From: Bacteroidia bacterium | GTDB lineage: Bacteria; Bacteroidota; Bacteroidia; AKYH767-A; OLB10 | NCBI GenBank assembly: GCA_016788065.1 | Contig: JAEUTI010000065.1 | Coordinates: forward strand, 1 to 44,116 | DNA: 44,116 nt | Direction of reading: 5' to 3' | Shown: positions 25,801-33,723 of the stretch, piece after piece | Layout: each line of letters opens with the position of its first letter | Numbering within the stretch: position 1 is the first letter of the stretch | Translations under genes and position numbers: made by a program | Notes under the pieces: generated by a model | The model's database searches: none | Told to the model about the DNA's origin: nothing | Seen by the model: the letters and a program-made list of their open reading frames with translations, nothing else

Positions 25801-28127
25801 ATTACAACGAAGTCATCCTCTGGAAAGTTGGAAGGCTCTGGAGAGTCATTGTTTGTTCTGAACACAATGGAATTTTCAGTTATGAAAGCCGAATGAATAG
25901 TTGGGTCAGTGGAATTGGGCATTAAAAATCTGAAAAAATCCATCTGTCGTTTGTTGCTAAATTCACTTTTGTTTAGTATAAAATGCATTTCAACCGCAAA
26001 GTATCCCGGTAGATCATTAACAACAGTGCTATGATTATTAATTAGTGTTCCTTGCGATTTGTAGATATTTGATGAAGTTGCGTTATCATTTACACATCGA
26101 TCAAAGTAGAATTTATTATTTGTAGAAGGCAATATTGGTATAGAGTGAATTCCTGTGTCATAATTTATCATTGTTTGACCACTAATTACACTAGCCGAAC
26201 CTAAATCAAAATGTTCACTTCCAATGCTAGATCCGGAAGTAGTCGCGTCATCATTAAAGGGTAAGTATAATTCAGGAACAGGATCCCCACTGCCACATAT
26301 TTCTGCAGGAGGAAGTCCATTTTCAATTGCTAATATAAAATCGCCAAAAGTTGATAAATTATTTTGAGTTGTTGTTGATCCAGCTGACCTATTTCCTGTG
26401 TTGCTAGAGGATCCTAAATTCACCCATTGAGTCCCATCAAACTGACAAAGATTGGTTAATGAAGGATAGTAAACTGAGTTGTATGATCCCCAATAACCTA
26501 TAATTTTTACGTTTGATGATCCTGAGGTCCGACTTATGTTCCAACTTCCATATCCTAAGAGTTGAAAGAGAGTACTGTCCTTTTCTCCAGTGCTGATTAA
26601 ACTTGTATCATAAAATGCCAAAAAAGCATCTGATGAATTTGATGGAGCTGTAATCCCTATAGGATGGAGAATCCCCTTTCCTCCTAATGGGAATTTGAAA
26701 CTTGAATTTCCAATTTTAAGAATGGCACCTTGAACGAAACTACTATTTGACTCTCCTACATATTTAGCCCCTGCTTTCATAATCAAATGATTAGTAGCGT
26801 TAGTTATGATATTTCCACTGACAAAAAATAATGTGTCATCCACACTCAATATTGTATTTGCGGTGACATTATTTGCACTTTTACTTATCGCAAGTTTTTC
26901 AAATAGAAAGTTATAACTGCCATTCAGTGATTGTGCACTGCTACCGGTAAAAGTTACTTTTCCAGTGCTAGTGTTAAAGACAACTTTATTGCTGTTGATG
27001 GTGATGTTTCCGGCAAAAGTGTTATCCCCCACATATGCCACTTGCAAATCTTGTCCTCCTGTAGAACTGAATGTGGCATCTCCCATGTAGGTATCCGGAG
27101 CAGTAGAGGCAAATCGTATTCTACCACCAGAGCCTGCATTATCGAGTGTAAATGAAGACCCAGCAAATACATTGCCTCCGTAGCTGTGAAAATTTGTTGT
27201 AGAACCCGTTCTGTTGAATGTTGTATTCCCATTGTAGGTACTATTTTTTGTAAGAATTCCAGGTGAATTGATGGTTAAATTCCCGTTAAAAATGCAACCT
27301 TCTAAAGATACAACTCCAGTGCCAGATAAAGTTAATGTTTGTGATGTACTGCCCAATTGTATAAATTTGTTAAGTGTAAGGTAATTGGAACTGAAGGTAC
27401 CAATTGAAATTGTTTTCCCGCTTGCAAGGATACTCACTCCACCACTGACACCAAATTCCACACCCCCCAAAGAGTCGTTTATATAAATGGAATTGTTGAA
27501 ATAACTGGTATCGGTAGCAGCCAGTCTTATTTCTTTGCTTGAATAGTTATACAGAATAACCGGGCCATCATAAATGTCTTCACCGCTTGATCCCATATTG
27601 AAATATACAGCTCCATTGTTGATTATTGTTAGACTATCTTCAAAGTGATTACCATAGGTACTGCTAGAAGTTGCAGCTCCGGTAGAAGTCAAAAAAACAG
27701 GCTTTTTGTAAACACCTGAATTCATATGAAAATAACCACATGTTGCCTCTATTCGTGCATCCAATGTAGCACCACCAAAGTGGCACAAAGAGCCTGTTGG
27801 TTTTAGCAACCCATTTTTTACCAATCCACCATTGAAATAGGCAGTACCGGTAATTTCAAACCTATAACCTCCTAAATCGAGCGTGTCACCATTTATGGTT
27901 AAATTGGTGATCTTTTGGTTCTGAGTTAAAATAAGATTATTAGGTGCATTACTGTTTATTACAACGTTATCACTAGAATCTGCGACAATGCCCCCAACCC
28001 AGTTTCCCGAATTGTTCCAATCGGTGTTTGTATTTCCAGACCAAGTTTTTGTAGCCGACACTGCGTATTCTACTGAATTAAGGCTTATTGTTAAGCCAAT
28101 AAGTAAAATTTTTATTATTGCTTTCAT
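19878..28127 (-). CDS. Giant multidomain secreted protein (LamG-like, enzyme-like core, SprB-like repeats, beta-helix, T9SS type A)
   Basis: 2749 residues. Signal peptide to about residue 25, then KTWSGNTNTDWNNSGNWVGG and a long beta-rich region with many NLTINGDTL/NITINSNKV-type units (30-470). A concanavalin/LamG-like domain (about 615-885) includes LYLPFNDD, YFAVEMHF and DEDWHHIAFIHRFDG. An unrecognised region (about 930-1450) looks enzyme-like: NWMQSDYLGYRGF, KNIYHISENNEYTP, YVSAGWEHYEEKNIRPAQWLG and GFVWQASTPAYVQGVF. Next are a carbohydrate-binding-like beta domain (1480-1660) and SprB/Ig-like repeats (1690-1830; YTYLWSDGLSQTTPTASGL). A right-handed parallel beta-helix follows (about 1960-2420; many N-x-F/I-x-N units), then a T9SS type A domain (IYPNPNRGELIV near 2674, then VYDLTGRILM and PGSYLIEIASG). 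Probably a cell-surface adhesin or carbohydrate-active protein. Confidence 0.85.
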   Translation of the reverse strand: MKAIIKILLIGLTISLNSVEYAVSATKTWSGNTNTDWNNSGNWVGGIVADSSDNVVINSNAPNNLILTQNQKITNLTINGDTLDLGGYRFEITGTAYFNGGLVKNGLLKPTGSLCHFGGATLDARIEATCGYFHMNSGVYKKPVFLTSTGAATSSSTYGNHFEDSLTIINNGAVYFNMGSSGEDIYDGPVILYNYSSKEIRLAATDTSYFNNSIYINDSLGGVEFGVSGGVSILASGKTISIGTFSSNYLTLNKFIQLGSTSQTLTLSGTGVVSLEGCIFNGNLTINSPGILTKNSTYNGNTTFNRTGSTTNFHSYGGNVFAGSSFTLDNAGSGGRIRFASTAPDTYMGDATFSSTGGQDLQVAYVGDNTFAGNITINSNKVVFNTSTGKVTFTGSSAQSLNGSYNFLFEKLAISKSANNVTANTILSVDDTLFFVSGNIITNATNHLIMKAGAKYVGESNSSFVQGAILKIGNSSFKFPLGGKGILHPIGITAPSNSSDAFLAFYDTSLISTGEKDSTLFQLLGYGSWNISRTSGSSNVKIIGYWGSYNSVYYPSLTNLCQFDGTQWVNLGSSSNTGNRSAGSTTTQNNLSTFGDFILAIENGLPPAEICGSGDPVPELYLPFNDDATTSGSSIGSEHFDLGSASVISGQTMINYDTGIHSIPILPSTNNKFYFDRCVNDNATSSNIYKSQGTLINNHSTVVNDLPGYFAVEMHFILNKSEFSNKRQMDFFRFLMPNSTDPTIHSAFITENSIVFRTNNDSPEPSNFPEDDFVVMLDGENQLSLSYYLDEDWHHIAFIHRFDGAQYVKEIYIDGELYSNHFRKELPTTYRLQTQGIGTSATAGNIEISGVALFDRYCGARDNIAFYFNNELCPDAIENHATEINQYVISTSAGTTNIPNTSSLAGTLNAVDFPLGYTPQSTFATVNNDIISVSNINNYNDLYDDVSEPTDQLRTYATPRFKPGHGFQPNVNWMQSDYLGYRGFMTYGGLSGVNDNVSTNDAVERAVAIQAQLAEFWNYSFTICENTTAYESGSPELDFNAGFINKANSYPNDSPIKFSLKTFRLQLPTLANPGGSGSKAAVAYQYYFKPEDYYLMKYDGPTYPDDDNFLNLNGDENSSTKLWNPAAELATYNADGSYQKSILARLFGAGANSGTPPMLKNIYHISENNEYTPQFSIGSSGPDINIDNKFNAACGCIGGASIGHQYISTRKKDLDNNYRNQFFDPSTFGQLTDAMYLNYAVDGRDDYGQYFRYKYDIMRETNSEIGSTGQYLSTPDFYPQNPSNWNPTVGDRHGIQWMNEARIVELASDDNRYAPYVSAGWEHYEEKNIRPAQWLGLLKAVGIMGVDLFHSAFFNLGKIKTPEPNSVSWWQHPKGFVWQASTPAYVQGVFSRAEDLFTNGVLLQGDINLVVTSPSSGLSYKFKDSPNSLIMVRGDDLSAPTKLLLTGSIQPISNVQGNAVDDKIATITAPSSIGNLKFEIRRQGSTYLYDHNGGTPIFYQLDKWHESTHPDHWTKDFYFEAELIDNNPSTMDVYTVDLSDTPITNGDYSLGYDTYVTTSNEALEYRFTPRDNTILTVPHDNDYVLYVRAKLLTGSSGSIGVQLNASDHSQTFSTNLGCLSGTDWDWYRVCSSGATFENLNPNIEFSLALTPSGSNVAIDAIYLDVESDNMHFPIDLSVITSIECIDPVGSISSTLLCSGNRDLTASGSDCSATGTTYLWSTSQTTATITDKAPGTYTVTITEAGMITASATITFGATPTLTVVATERQKECTGSPGSRGQAQVLVEGGSAPYTYLWSDGLSQTTPTASGLTAGNYTVTVTDANSCTQTDLVTIASVAPDQVAVTPSTATINFAQETQIDADAGFASYQWSPEYWIDNPYIEDPKVRPEANQIYTVTAIDGNGCTSQATVNLTVTGSNCGTYTNNFSVTEGVITGGKYNLNSSFDLTDHLTINNAVIAIASAVEIDTKGYTLTINNCELFACSDMWGGIYQFDPDGKIIITNSNIKDAETAVSAEDGTVEVNGTIFNHNFTSIKLSSHDFSVSGTDNTFYGNKFKNSNSEISKAPHIGQDPDQHILITDVDEVEIGISNSAIDPNVFSNSLVGIKSLNSNTVVLNNDFRNIGDNNFQERYSQINFIVPPNAALWSQGVGSGPSGSISVGDDTDDGKNTFSDCESGIYATINTQVGVTKNNFSNTMIGIRLEQLQDNGVSIQRNVMDDFIDGISLFNVSGNKSVEIKENDLNMNQIFDEEEFEYVSTEYSINGISLDASAPTLLDYTIRDNEIQNCRFGISLNGIAPGSRFYPSTINIYYNDIKFYIQRADLSSNENYGIWLQNTRRAYIYGNTISWFHEPLTGDEELISGITLSNSTANEIGDNEIISMGSGINIMGDCSRSHFYCNEFRNNFHGVFLNGNGVNSRITRQGNAEIFTNYLQAWKNEWIDNVDADEIAGNSNFGADWFYDSNGGANLEFVPTSGVTAVAPFSVDESILGCYSPTYYELISMRTADFGIKDSMFDHPDSVLIAYFNNETFYLLSNLDTTILYTGNSVDSIYINAFDTLQTNNIGRLNNVLTMIIARDLVSAQDTLDVIIPINAPEENMIFVLNTYLKYLNETIEEEDIDELRILAYEHPFYEGRAVYMARALLNIKVIDYLEGLRIGNTSFSTSTNPKEKEKFTQIYPNPNRGELIVRVLNRDAFRECNIVVYDLTGRILMRTATYDPITNLKMPNLQPGSYLIEIASGDSFRDIHKFEIIH

Positions 28128-28185
28128 GTGTAAAATGTGTTTGAAGGTTAAAAATCATTAAGTTTTTTACTTTATTTCTGGCAAA

Positions 28186-28629
28186 TCAATTCCCGACAAA
28201 TTCATACCAATCACCCCAGGCGCCGCTGCCGTTTTTGAGTCGAGTTTTAACATGGTAAATATTTAAAGGTGTTAGGGCACCAAGTCCGAGGTTAATGTTT
28301 ACACCAGCTCTGGAATAGGAAAGCCCTGTTGGCAAACCTGATGTTTGGTCATAAACAAATGTGTGCTCAAATACTTCCGAAGGATTGGAATTGGAACCAA
28401 TCTGTAATTCTATTTCTGAAATATTAGTAGAATCAGGAATAACAATACTAAAAATTCCTGTGTTATTACTTATAGATAAATTTGCATCCAAAGGTGTTTG
28501 TGCTTTCCCTTCCAAGGAAAGAAAGGTTAAAAATACTATCAATACCAGATTGAAAGTTGTTCTAGCAAAGTTACGTTTACGCGTAGCACAAGCCATGTCC
28601 ATACCGGACGGAATGCATAATTTTTCCAT
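28186..28629 (-). CDS. Small secreted hypothetical protein
   Basis: 147 residues from the first ATG; internal Met codons at 10 and 12 are alternative starts closer to the signal peptide (FNLVLIVFLTFLSLEGKAQ). The mature part of about 100 residues is beta-rich (LSISNNTGIFSIVIPD, EIELQIGSN, VNINLGLG, YHVKTRLKNGSGAWGDWYEF) and resembles a single fibronectin-III or Ig-like domain that ends abruptly. There is no T9SS sorting domain, so it should stay in the periplasm or be exported another way. It lies 58 bp upstream of the giant gene on the same strand and is probably co-transcribed with it. It could be a truncated copy of a larger T9SS protein. Function not recognised. Confidence 0.7.
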   Translation of the reverse strand: MEKLCIPSGMDMACATRKRNFARTTFNLVLIVFLTFLSLEGKAQTPLDANLSISNNTGIFSIVIPDSTNISEIELQIGSNSNPSEVFEHTFVYDQTSGLPTGLSYSRAGVNINLGLGALTPLNIYHVKTRLKNGSGAWGDWYEFVGN

Positions 28630-29077
28630 GATGAGAAAATTTAAGAGTGAATAATTATTTTTTTAGAGTCAAATACAAATCGTTTAAATAAGATACACTT
28701 ATTAGATGTGTGTTTTAATAAATGAACCCTAAACGATACTCTTCAAGGATTCTGGGCAGATTCCTTATCGCAATCATTCATTAGTTTTAACCTGTTACCA
28801 GATTAATTCTATTTATTCGATTGTAATAATATACAAGTTTGATTCAAAAGTCAAGTAATTGCTTGAATAAAGTTATTAACATCCCTCAATTGGTGTAATT
28901 GCCATTGTTGGTTCACAAGTGTGAAGAAAATGATAAACAAAAATGAAATTACATCCTTCTTGATAACTAAGAAATCAAATAAAATGCAATGAGATCACTC
29001 AATCATATTTCTATATGCTTTCTAAGTTCATTAATTAATTTTCAATTCTTGTTACTTGCTATTTAATATATACCATC

Positions 29078-29093
29078 ATGCAGTATACTGCAT
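29078..29093. promoter_or_regulatory. 16-bp perfect palindrome ATGCAGTATACTGCAT
   Basis: A perfectly self-complementary sequence in the AT-rich divergent spacer, unlike the local repeat families. It has the size and symmetry of a dimeric regulator operator, but lies about 450 bp from either flanking start codon, so the target gene is unclear. Confidence 0.35.
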
Positions 29094-29269
29094 ACAGTTC
29101 TAACACGGAGTTCCCTTATTACTTATGACCAATGACTCAATTTCTTCCTTATGACCTTTGATACATTTTTTTGAACGCAGAGTTTGGGAGACGCAGAGAA
29201 AAGCGCTTGCGCGGTAAGGAGAGAATTTCTTCTATGACCTTATGTCTGCATCTCTTCTACAACAGTGCA

Positions 29270-29460
29270 GGCTGATCACTAAGTACTGAGAACCCTTCGA
29301 CTCCGCTCAGGGCGAGGCTGATCACTGATTACCGAACACTGGCAATTGTACACTGGTAACTGATCACTGAGAACTGTTCACTGGTAACTGATCACTGAGA
29401 ACTGAGAACTGAGAACTAATCACTGGTAACTGATCACTGAGAACCGATCACTAATAACCA
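29270..29460. repeat. Heptamer array TGATCAC/TGAGAAC/TGGTAAC
   Basis: Over twenty imperfect 7-bp units (GATCACT, GAGAACT, GGTAACT, GTTCACT types), interrupted at 29293-29312 by the inverted repeat CCCTTCGACTCCGCTCAGGG. It belongs to the same family as 5420-5475 and 9606-9709. Confidence 0.85.
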
Positions 29461-29606
29461 TGAACATAAATGCAAGCCCGGAACTATTAATATTTTGATA
29501 TTCAATTGTATATGAAGCGCGCCAACTCACATTTTCATGTTAAATCTGCTTTTCGGGTTAAACTTTAGGGTGGGCAAAATGTCACTTAACAGACAGCGGA
29601 GTTCCT

Positions 29607-29614
29607 TATCTTTG
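29607..29614 (+). promoter_or_regulatory. Putative -7 element TATCTTTG for the receptor gene
   Basis: TATCTTTG fits TAnnTTTG exactly and precedes the ATG at 29639 by 24 nt. It lies inside the longer open frame that begins at 29537, which argues that translation starts at 29639 and not further upstream. The -33 position reads TTA with an 18-nt gap. Confidence 0.55.
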
Positions 29615-29638
29615 CAAACTAAACCAAAAAACCGGCTT

Positions 29639-32107
29639 ATGACTTTAAAACATGCACGACTTTTCATTTTATTCGTTCTAATCTTCAGTTCCCAAATTAC
29701 AACTGCTCAGCAGCCGGGTGGGGCAGCCATATTTTCAATTAAAGGCAAGGTAGTCGATGATGCCAATGGTCAGCCGTTGGAATTCGCCACAGTAGCAGTT
29801 AAAAGAATGCGCGATTCATCACTGGTATCAGGTACAATCACAAATACAGCAGGAGAATTTAAAATCGCCGATATTGGTCCGGGTGGCTACAGTGTTGAAA
29901 TTGCATTTATCGGATATGAAAAATTTACAGGCAGAGTTGCTTTTCGTCCTCAGGGCAGTGCTCCTGTTAATGATATGGGTGTAATTCGTCTGAAACTTTC
30001 TGCACAGATGCTCGAAGGTGCGGAAATTAGTGCTGATAAAAGTTTTGTGATGAATAATATTGACCGCAAAACATACAATACCGATCAGCTGGCAGTGACT
30101 GCAGGCGGAAATGTCTCGGATGTACTGCAAAATGTCCCCAGTGTGGAAGTAGATGCCGATGGTACCGTAAGCTTACGCGGAAATGAAAATGTTACGATAC
30201 TTATTGATGGTCGACCAAGCGGACTAACCGGTGCCGGTGGAAAATCGTTGCTGGAATCGATTCCTTCGTCTGCAATCGAAAAAGTGGAAGTGCTTACCAA
30301 TCCTTCAGCTAAATATGATCCTGATGGCATCTCCGGAATCATCAACATCGTTACTAAAAAGAATAAGCTGCAAGGTTTCACCGGTAGTGTGGGTGCTTCA
30401 ACCAGCTTCGAAGATCGCTATGCAGCAAATTTATCACTTAACTACAGAAAAGGCCGGTGGAATGTCTCAACCAATTACGGCTTCAACAAAGATTTTAGGG
30501 AATTCACCGGCAAAACTTATCGGGAATCATACTTTAATGATGTAACTGATATTTTAAAACAGGATGAAATTGGTTTTTCGAATCGTTTAAATCACAATCT
30601 AAAAATTACCACCGATTACAATATTACAGACCGCAGCACAATTTCAGGAAGTGCCTTGTTCAATATCGGTGAAAACGATAATACCAACGATGTGAACTAT
30701 AAATTATTTGGTAGTGATGACCTCATGGATAGTTTATATATCAGAACTACAGATGGCTCAGGTGACGGATTAAATATGGATTTTGATCTTGCCTTCCGCC
30801 ATAATTTTAAACAGGAAGGTCGTTTGTTAAATATCCAGACTACTGCATCATTCGATTCCGATGAAAATCTGAATTCTTACCGTCAACAAGGATACTACGA
30901 CGAATCGCAGCCGGTTCCGGTGATGCCCTTCCTTCAAAATGATAAAGAAATTGACGACAATAAAATTTATACCGGTTCAATCGATTACGAACATCCGATA
31001 TCGAAAGATAAAAAATTTGAAACGGGAATTAAAACTACCATCCGCGACCTCGACACCGATTATGAATCGGAAAGCTTTAATGATTCTGCGCAACAGTTTA
31101 TCAATGATATCAATCTAACCAATCAATTTGTTTATCAGGATGCCCTGCACGCCTTTTATGCGCAGTATCGTCAAAGTATTAATAAATTCGGATTTCAGCT
31201 TGGAGTAAGAAGTGAGTATGCCGTTACGGAATCGGAATTGATTACCACCGGAGAAAAATTCGATAAAGACTATTTTTCGGTTTTCCCAAGTGCATTCGTC
31301 ACCTACAAGCCCGATGATAAATCGCAGTTCAAGGTAACCTACAGCCGACGCATTAATCGTCCCCGTGGTCAGCAAATAAATCCTTTTGCCGATTATGATG
31401 ATCCATTAAACATCCGCAAAGGAAATCCGTTTCTCGATCCCGAATATACCGATAGCTACGAAGCAGAATACAGCCGTTTCATTGGAAAAATTTCACTAAC
31501 GTTTACCGGCTATGCGCGATTTACACACGATTACATTCAACGCTACCGCACTTTCACTCCCGATGGTGTAACCGTTACGACGTTTGAAAATCTGTCGGAA
31601 GCACGCAACTACGGTCTGGAAACAATTTTGAATGGCAGTCCCTATAAATGGTGGTCATTTACATTCAGCACAAATTTGTTTAAGAATGAAATCGATGCCT
31701 CTAATCTTCAGGATGATTTAAATTCCGAATCCTTCTCAGCATCCGGAAGAATATTTACCACACTTAAATTACCCTACAAGCTGGAATTGCAACTTTCATA
31801 TTTCTATCGCGCACCCATGAAAGTAACACAAGGCACTATGAAAGATATGCAAATGGCAACTATTGCAGTCAGTAAAAAAGTGTTGAAAGATAAAGGTGTG
31901 ATTACATTCCGTGTTGCCGATCCACTCGATATTCAACGTTTTGGATTTGAATTTGAAGATGAAACCTACAGACAAGACTTCACACGCCGTCGTTCACAAC
32001 GTACCTTCACACTTGGTTTTACCTATCGGTTTGGGGAACTGAAAGATGGTGGTCGCACCAGAAACCGGGATAATCAGCCGCGTGAGGAGATGGATTTTGG
32101 TGATTGA
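29639..32107 (+). CDS. Outer-membrane TonB-dependent-receptor-like beta-barrel protein
   Basis: 822 residues from the ATG at 29639; an in-frame ATG at 29537 is rejected because the signal peptide (ARLFILFVLIFSSQITTAQQ) follows the later one directly. An N-terminal carboxypeptidase-regulatory-like domain (SIKGKVVDDANGQPLEFATVAV, then AGEFKIADIGPGGYSV) is followed by a plug (VSDVLQNVPSVEVDADG, SLRGNENVTILIDGRPSGL, then AKYDPDGISGIINIVTKK) and a barrel of about 600 residues of the outer-membrane beta-barrel-3 type (YSRRINRPRGQQINPFADY, then NPFLDPEYTDSYE). It probably imports or gates an unknown ligand. No SusD partner is adjacent. thiL follows 85 bp later on the same strand. Confidence 0.9.
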   Translation: MTLKHARLFILFVLIFSSQITTAQQPGGAAIFSIKGKVVDDANGQPLEFATVAVKRMRDSSLVSGTITNTAGEFKIADIGPGGYSVEIAFIGYEKFTGRVAFRPQGSAPVNDMGVIRLKLSAQMLEGAEISADKSFVMNNIDRKTYNTDQLAVTAGGNVSDVLQNVPSVEVDADGTVSLRGNENVTILIDGRPSGLTGAGGKSLLESIPSSAIEKVEVLTNPSAKYDPDGISGIINIVTKKNKLQGFTGSVGASTSFEDRYAANLSLNYRKGRWNVSTNYGFNKDFREFTGKTYRESYFNDVTDILKQDEIGFSNRLNHNLKITTDYNITDRSTISGSALFNIGENDNTNDVNYKLFGSDDLMDSLYIRTTDGSGDGLNMDFDLAFRHNFKQEGRLLNIQTTASFDSDENLNSYRQQGYYDESQPVPVMPFLQNDKEIDDNKIYTGSIDYEHPISKDKKFETGIKTTIRDLDTDYESESFNDSAQQFINDINLTNQFVYQDALHAFYAQYRQSINKFGFQLGVRSEYAVTESELITTGEKFDKDYFSVFPSAFVTYKPDDKSQFKVTYSRRINRPRGQQINPFADYDDPLNIRKGNPFLDPEYTDSYEAEYSRFIGKISLTFTGYARFTHDYIQRYRTFTPDGVTVTTFENLSEARNYGLETILNGSPYKWWSFTFSTNLFKNEIDASNLQDDLNSESFSASGRIFTTLKLPYKLELQLSYFYRAPMKVTQGTMKDMQMATIAVSKKVLKDKGVITFRVADPLDIQRFGFEFEDETYRQDFTRRRSQRTFTLGFTYRFGELKDGGRTRNRDNQPREEMDFGD

Positions 32108-32192
32108 TGCTGTGAATTCCTGAATGTCAAATAATAAAATGATTGCCTTAACAGCAATACTTACGGTGTTACACCAAAAATATTTGTAAGCC

Positions 32193-33236
32193 ATGTTTGA
32201 AAATAAAATGAATCGCACCGAACTGAGTGAACTGGGAGAGTTCGGACTCATCCGGCACCTGAAAACCATTATTCCTGTTCGCAATGCATCAACCGTAAAA
32301 GGTATCGGCGACGATTGCGCTGTGATTGATCGGGAATCTCATTTCGAATTAGTCACCTGCGATTTGCTGATGGAAGGTGTTCACTTCGATCTTTCTTACT
32401 ATCCGCTCAAACACCTGGGCTATAAATCGGTGATGGTAAATCTCAGCGACATTTATGCTATGAATGGTACTCCCCAGCAAATAGTAGTGGGCATCGGCAT
32501 TTCGAATCGATTTTCTTTGGAAGCTATTGAAGAATTGTATGAAGGAATGTTATTGGCATGCGAAAGACATCAGGTTGATTTGGTTGGAGGTGATACAACG
32601 AGTTCACATTCCGGACTTGTAATCAGCATCACCGCAATTGGCAGTGTTGCCAAAGATCAGATTGCCTATAGGTCTGGTGCCGGTGAAAACGATCTCATTT
32701 GTGTCACCGGAGATCTTGGAGGTGCTTATATGGGATTGCAGGTGTTGAACAGAGAGAAACAAATATTCCTCGATAATCCCAATATTCAACCCGACCTCAG
32801 TGGCACCGATTATGTGGTAGAGCGTCAGCTAAAGCCGGAAGCACGAGGAGAATTTATTGCTGCACTAAAAGCGGAAAGTATTCATCCTACTTCCATGATC
32901 GATGTCTCGGACGGACTGGCATCAGAACTGTTTCACATTTGTACAGCTTCCAATAAAGGTTGCCGCATTTATGAAGATAAATTACCGATAGATTTCGAAA
33001 CAGCCACACTTGCCGGTGAGATGAATATAAATCCAACCATAGCTGCACTTTCAGGTGGCGAAGACTATGAACTGCTTTTCACAATCAAACAAAGTGATTT
33101 CAATAAAATCAAATTAATAAAGCAAATAGCTGTCATTGGACACATTACTGCCTCAGAAGCCGGTCTTGCCCTAATCGATAAATCGGGACATGAAACACCA
33201 CTGAAAGCACAAGGGTGGGATGGATTGAAACAATGA
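32193..33236 (+). CDS. thiL: Thiamine-monophosphate kinase
   Basis: 347 residues. ThiL phosphorylates thiamine monophosphate to the active cofactor thiamine diphosphate with ATP in the cytoplasm. Visible family signatures are the opening ELGEFGLIRHL, VKGIGDDCAVID, VTCDLLMEGVHFD, SVMVNLSDIYAMNG, DLVGGDTTSS (nucleotide/Mg site), ICVTGDLGGAYMG, MIDVSDGLASEL and ALSGGEDYELLF. The length fits the family. Met6 (32208) is a possible alternative start. No TPP riboswitch core is seen upstream. The stop codon TGA (33234-33236) is the first three bases of a TGATGTGC octamer. Confidence 0.95.
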   Translation: MFENKMNRTELSELGEFGLIRHLKTIIPVRNASTVKGIGDDCAVIDRESHFELVTCDLLMEGVHFDLSYYPLKHLGYKSVMVNLSDIYAMNGTPQQIVVGIGISNRFSLEAIEELYEGMLLACERHQVDLVGGDTTSSHSGLVISITAIGSVAKDQIAYRSGAGENDLICVTGDLGGAYMGLQVLNREKQIFLDNPNIQPDLSGTDYVVERQLKPEARGEFIAALKAESIHPTSMIDVSDGLASELFHICTASNKGCRIYEDKLPIDFETATLAGEMNINPTIAALSGGEDYELLFTIKQSDFNKIKLIKQIAVIGHITASEAGLALIDKSGHETPLKAQGWDGLKQ

Positions 33237-33250
33237 TGTGCTAATGCTTG

Positions 33251-33300
33251 CCTTGAGCTTGTCGAAAGGTGCTGATGCTTGCCCAGAGCTTAGTCGAGGG
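33251..33300. repeat. Inverted-repeat motifs of the CCTTGAGC...GTCGAAAGG type
   Basis: CCTTGAGCTTGTCGAAAGG (33251-33269) and GCCCAGAGCTTAGTCGAGGG (33281-33300) are near-palindromic. Further copies are at 29293-29312, 33376-33395, 35340-35359 and 43805-43824. Such motifs are widely scattered in bacterial intergenic DNA. Confidence 0.7.
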
Positions 33301-33677
33301 GTGCTGATTTTTAGTTTCTAGTCAAAAAAGTGTGACTGCACTTGATTTGGTAATTTGATGATTCGGCTATTCTAGCCTTGAGCGTAGTCGAAAGGTGGTA
33401 ATGGAGGTGATTATGTAAAGAGATGTTACCGCACCTCAGAAACAAAAAACCTTAATTCTTAATCCTACAGTGAAATCTCTCCCTCTCCAGCCCCAAATAC
33501 TCCACGGAGGAGGGTGCCAATGCTGGAGAGGGCCGGGGTGAGGAGAGACGGAAGCCGGTGACTGCCCTTGATTTTGTCTACTTCATCGGTTTGAAACGAA
33601 ATTTCACTTCTGAGCAGAAAAAATTTATCATCTATCATTTATCATTTATCATCTTAACGAAATTTCTTTCTGAGCAG
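33301..33677 (+). repeat. 377-bp direct repeat, left copy
   Basis: Nearly identical to 35264-35640; by eye about 17 substitutions and two single-base indels. Contents in order: GTGCTGATTTTTAG head, CCTTGAGC inverted repeat, AAACCTTAATTCTTAATCC heptamers, a CTCTCCCTCTCCAGCCC segment pairing with GGAGAGGG downstream, then CTATCAT heptamers with the tail AACGAAATTTCTTTCTGAG. No coding potential. It fills the gene-free stretch 33237-33723. Confidence 0.9.
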
Positions 33678-33723
33678 TATCTAAAAATTTCTTAATTCTT
33701 AATTCTTTTCGTATTTTAGCCTC

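Larger units (their letters stand above)
28630..29638. other. Long gene-free spacer
   Basis: A divergent spacer of about 1 kb with no supportable ORF. 28640-29100 is AT-rich and without repeats of the local families. It contains the 16-bp perfect palindrome at 29078-29093. From 29115 a TTATTACTTATGACCAATGAC piece, a CCCTTCGAC...GCTCAGGG inverted repeat and a long heptamer array follow. The receptor promoter is at its right end. Confidence 0.8.

Noticed and set aside
32108..32192. TPP riboswitch upstream of thiL
   Set aside because: The 85-bp spacer lacks the conserved CTGAGA and related core of the thi-box and is too short.
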